Positions 54,520 through 57,376 of a stretch of 57,376 bases of DNA are shown here, piece after piece. Position numbers and translations under genes: made by a program. Below the pieces are notes generated by a model. The model saw only the letters and a list, made by a program, of their open reading frames with translations. It made no database searches and was not told the DNA's origin. Location: NCBI GenBank assembly GCA_945787895.1, contig CALZJQ010000004.1:1-57376 (forward strand), read 5' to 3'. Source of the stretch: an uncultured Prevotella sp. Lineage in GTDB: Bacteria > Bacteroidota > Bacteroidia > Bacteroidales > Bacteroidaceae. The first letter of the stretch is position 1, and every line of letters begins with the position of its first letter.

Positions 54520-56550
54520 ATGGTAAACGACATTAAAGTTCTTAATCATGCAGCGGATAATATCCGTATCCTTGCTGCGTCAGCTGTAGAAAAAGCAAAG
54601 TCAGGTCACCCCGGTGGTGCAATGGGTGGTGCAGATTTCATTAATGTGCTCTATTCAGAATATCTGCAATATGACCCAAAGAATCCAGAATGGGTGGGTC
54701 GTGACCGTTTCTTCCTCGATCCCGGTCACATGGCACCAATGCTCTACTCACAGCTCTGCCTTGCAGGAAAGTTTACTCTTGATGAATTACAGCAGCTCCG
54801 TCAGTGGGGTTCTCCTACTACCGGTCACCCCGAGTTTGAAATTGCCCGCGGAATTGAGAACACATCAGGTCCTCTCGGTCAGGGTCATGTATTTGCCGTA
54901 GGTGCTGCAATCGCTGCAAAATTCCTTGCTGCACATACAGGAAACCCGACTTTCGCCAAAGAGACAATCTATGCATACATTTCTGACGGTGGCATACAGG
55001 AAGAGATTTCCCAGGGAGGTGCACGCATTGCTTCCACTCTTGGTCTTGACAATCTGGTAATGTTCTATGACTCTAACGACATCCAGCTTTCTACTGAGAC
55101 AAAGGAAGTAATGAACGAAGATACCGCCGCAAAGTATCGTGCTCTCGGATGGTGGGTTACAGAAATCAACGGTAACGATGCTGCTCAGATTCGTAAGGCA
55201 ATAGAAGAAGCAAAGGCAGTAAAGGGGCAGCCTGCTCTCATTATCGGTAAGTGTATCATGGGTAAGGGTGCGCTGAAGGCTGACGGTACTTCTTATGAAG
55301 CAAACTGCAAGACACACGGTGCTCCTCTCGGCGGTGACGCATTCAAGAACACTATCAAGAACCTTGGTGGAGACCCTGAAAATCCATTCCAGATTTTTGA
55401 TGACGTAAAGGAATTGTATGCTAACCGTGCAAAGGAACTTGAGGCTATCTGTGCTGAGCGTTATGCAGAAGAGAGAGCATGGGCTGATGCTAATCCTGAG
55501 AAAGCCGCTCAACAGGCAGACTGGTTTGCTGGCAAAGCCCCATCCATCGACTGGTCTAAAGTAGAACAAAAGGCAAATGATGCAACCCGTTCCGCTTCAG
55601 CCGCTTGTCTCGGTGCATTGGCAGAACAGGTTCCAAATATGATATGTGCTTCTGCAGACCTTTCTAATTCTGATAAGACAGATGGTTTCTTGAAGAAGAC
55701 ACGTGCTCTTACAAAGGATGATTTCGGAGGAGCATTCTTCCAGGCAGGTGTTGCTGAGCTTACAATGGCATGCTGCTGTATCGGAATGTCTCTTCACGGA
55801 GGTGTAATACCTGCATGTGGTACGTTCTTCGTATTCTCAGACTATATGAAGCCTGCAGTACGTATGGCAGCTCTCATGCAGCTTCCTGTCAAGTTTATCT
55901 GGACTCACGATGCTTTCCGTGTAGGAGAAGATGGTCCTACGCATGAGCCAGTGGAGCAGGAGGCACAGATTCGCCTCATGGAGAAACTCCGCAACCATGC
56001 TGGTAGGCCATCAGTACTCGTACTCAGACCAGCTGAAGCAAAAGAGACAACAGAAGCATGGAGACTCGCAATGGAGAATATGGCAACACCAACAGCCCTC
56101 ATCTTCTCTCGTCAAAACATCAATGACCTTCCTGAAGGCAATGACTACTCAATGGTTTCAAAGGGTGCCTATATCGTTGCAGGTTCTGACGAAAACCCTG
56201 ATGTTGTCTGTGTAGCTTCTGGTTCTGAGGTTTCTACTCTTGTAAGCGGTGCAGAACTTCTGCGCAAGGACGGTGTGAAGGTTCGTATCGTCAGTGTTCC
56301 TTCCGAAGGTCTCTTCCGCGAACAGCCTGTAGAATATCAGCAGAGTGTAGTACCTGCAGGTGCAAAGGTATTTGGCATGACGGCAGGTCTTCCTGTAAAT
56401 CTTCAAGGCTTCCTTATCGGTGCTGATCCGAAATCTATGGTTTGGGGTCTCGAGAGCTTCGGTTTCTCAGCTCCATACAAAGTGCTCGATGAGAAGCTCG
56501 GCTATACAGCAGAGAATGTTTACAATCAGGTTAAGGCAATCCTTGATTAA
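54520..56550 (+). CDS. tkt: Transketolase
   Basis: 676 residues, a thiamine-diphosphate enzyme moving two-carbon units in the pentose phosphate pathway. Landmarks: KAKSGHPGGAMGGADF near 26, the ThDP/metal segment DGGIQEEISQGG near 156 with the NDIQL site that follows, and the C-terminal HDAFRVGEDGPTHEPVEQ near 465. The full-length architecture (PP, Pyr and C-terminal domains) is intact. It uses xylulose-5-phosphate made by AraD. It has its own promoter. Confidence 0.97.
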   Translation: MVNDIKVLNHAADNIRILAASAVEKAKSGHPGGAMGGADFINVLYSEYLQYDPKNPEWVGRDRFFLDPGHMAPMLYSQLCLAGKFTLDELQQLRQWGSPTTGHPEFEIARGIENTSGPLGQGHVFAVGAAIAAKFLAAHTGNPTFAKETIYAYISDGGIQEEISQGGARIASTLGLDNLVMFYDSNDIQLSTETKEVMNEDTAAKYRALGWWVTEINGNDAAQIRKAIEEAKAVKGQPALIIGKCIMGKGALKADGTSYEANCKTHGAPLGGDAFKNTIKNLGGDPENPFQIFDDVKELYANRAKELEAICAERYAEERAWADANPEKAAQQADWFAGKAPSIDWSKVEQKANDATRSASAACLGALAEQVPNMICASADLSNSDKTDGFLKKTRALTKDDFGGAFFQAGVAELTMACCCIGMSLHGGVIPACGTFFVFSDYMKPAVRMAALMQLPVKFIWTHDAFRVGEDGPTHEPVEQEAQIRLMEKLRNHAGRPSVLVLRPAEAKETTEAWRLAMENMATPTALIFSRQNINDLPEGNDYSMVSKGAYIVAGSDENPDVVCVASGSEVSTLVSGAELLRKDGVKVRIVSVPSEGLFREQPVEYQQSVVPAGAKVFGMTAGLPVNLQGFLIGADPKSMVWGLESFGFSAPYKVLDEKLGYTAENVYNQVKAILD

Positions 56551-56670
56551 GGTTGTCAAGATTATCAAATAAAAAATATCAGCAAATGGATTTATATAGG
56601 ATATTCTAATGGTATCAATACCAAACATATATAGGGTTCTATCTATTTCTATTTGTTGATATTTATAGTA

Positions 56671-56721
56671 AAAGTCTCAGTCATTTCGTTTACATTTACA
56701 CGACTATTTCTCCGAGACTTT
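56671..56721. repeat. Inverted repeat before rpiB
   Basis: AAAGTCTC (56671-56678) and GAGACTTT (56714-56721) form an 8-bp perfect inverted repeat with a 35-nt interval, about 40 bp before the rpiB ATG. It may be a leader stem or a regulator site. Confidence 0.4.
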
Positions 56722-56762
56722 GAAAAAAATATCCAACATTAACAATTAAATCTAATAGTCCT

Positions 56763-57194
56763 ATGGAAAAGAGAATTATCGGTGTAGCTACTGACCATGC
56801 AGGTTTTCCTCTCAAACAATTCGTACTTCAATATCTTGAGGAAAAAGGATATGAAATAAAGGATTTCGGCACATGGAGCGACAAATCTGTTGATTATCCT
56901 GATTTTGCTCATCCACTTGCAGATGCAATCGAAAGTGGAGTAGTGGATTGTGGAATTGCAATGTGTGGTTCTGGTGAAGGAATGGCAATGACGCTGAATA
57001 AGCATCACGGCGTTCGCGCCGGATTGTGTTGGAATGTTGAGGTTGCTCATCTTATCAGACAGCACAATAATGCCAACTGCCTTGTAATGCCAGGACGATT
57101 TATTACAAATCGTGAAGCAGAGGTGATAATGGACGAATACCTCAAGACTCCTTTCGAAGCAGGACGCCATCAGGCTCGCATTGATAAGATTTGA
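56763..57194 (+). CDS. rpiB: Ribose-5-phosphate isomerase B
   Basis: 143 residues, LacA/RpiB family. It interconverts ribose-5-phosphate and ribulose-5-phosphate. Residues ATDHAGFPLKQ near 9 (conserved Asp and His) and the catalytic-cysteine loop MCGSGEGMAMTLNKH near 68 are visible; the loop reads G-S-G-E-G where E. coli RpiB has G-T-G-I-G, a change I also associate with Bacteroidetes homologues. It closes the pentose phosphate part of the locus and is followed by a strong hairpin. Confidence 0.95.
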   Translation: MEKRIIGVATDHAGFPLKQFVLQYLEEKGYEIKDFGTWSDKSVDYPDFAHPLADAIESGVVDCGIAMCGSGEGMAMTLNKHHGVRAGLCWNVEVAHLIRQHNNANCLVMPGRFITNREAEVIMDEYLKTPFEAGRHQARIDKI

Positions 57195-57224
57195 TTTTTT
57201 ACGTTTTACATAACACAAAAATAT

Positions 57225-57263
57225 TGTGGGGTATGTAGAAATTACTGTTCTACATACCCCACA
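57225..57263. terminator. Perfect 16-bp hairpin after rpiB
   Basis: TGTGGGGTATGTAGAA (57225-57240) pairs perfectly with TTCTACATACCCCACA (57248-57263) across a 7-nt loop. There is no T run downstream on the plus strand, so it is either a terminator without a T tract or a transcript-stabilising stem at the end of the arabinose locus. Confidence 0.65.
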
Positions 57264-57376
57264 TATCTGATTTTGACAATCTCCATCCGCTTGTCTGTCA
57301 GTACACTGACACAAGGAAAAAAGGCGTATAGGTCATTTTGCGTGGTAATCTGAACATACTATGTCCCAATGGGTCA

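Overview
The window looks like chromosome of a Bacteroidales bacterium, most likely Prevotella or a close relative. Grounds: promoters of the Bacteroidetes TAnnTTTG (-7) / TTTG (-33) type; almost no Shine-Dalgarno sequences; a Bat aerotolerance operon; a Porin_10-type outer-membrane protein; DUF4468, HU-CCDC81/SPOR and DUF2027-Smr proteins; a Nudix-type arabinose regulator; and the B12-dependent succinate-to-propionate route. I found no rRNA, tRNA, CRISPR array, insertion sequence or prophage.

Layout. 1-4.3 kb: small envelope and housekeeping genes (partial lipoprotein, HU/SPOR protein, FHA protein, flavodoxin-ferredoxin, DUF4468 protein, small membrane protein). 4.5-9.2 kb: porin, galM, galK. 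9.5-13.9 kb, minus strand: putative antiporter plus three subunits (delta-like, biotin carrier, beta) of a Na+-translocating decarboxylase, without the carboxyltransferase. 14-18.1 kb: mutA-mutB. 18.3-20.9 kb, minus: nrdD-nrdG. 20.9-22.4 kb: gene-poor and repeat-rich. 22.4-26.5 kb, minus: aminopeptidase P, C1 peptidase, iron alcohol dehydrogenase. 26.9-36.7 kb: Bat operon (moxR, DUF58, BatD-like, batA, fused batBC, fused batDE) and a PAP2 phosphatase. 36.7-45 kb: queA, DUF2027-Smr, nadE, lepA, a Crp/Fnr regulator, a lipoprotein. 45.6-57.2 kb: L-arabinose locus (mutarotase lipoprotein, Na+/sugar symporter, Nudix regulator, araD, araA, araB, tkt, rpiB), covering uptake, conversion to xylulose-5-phosphate and the non-oxidative pentose phosphate pathway.

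The most unusual content is intergenic. About 19 spacers carry imperfect palindromes, each with a G/T-rich left arm of 7- or 8-bp units, a conserved 26-40 bp core and a C/A-rich right arm. I sort them into types A (nine copies), B (three plus one degenerate) and C (four), plus two coreless remnants. The cores occur in both orientations, which marks them as mobile or once-mobile units and not merely terminators. Several lie in mRNA leaders just before start codons (lepA, galK, the porin, araD). A separate family of degenerate 22-bp tandem repeats occurs at two unlinked loci (about 22.0 and 45.2 kb). The nrdD leader carries a cluster of AAAAGTTTTC-like dyads. These non-coding families are the best candidates for something undescribed; the genes themselves are mostly standard, apart from the two Bat fusions.
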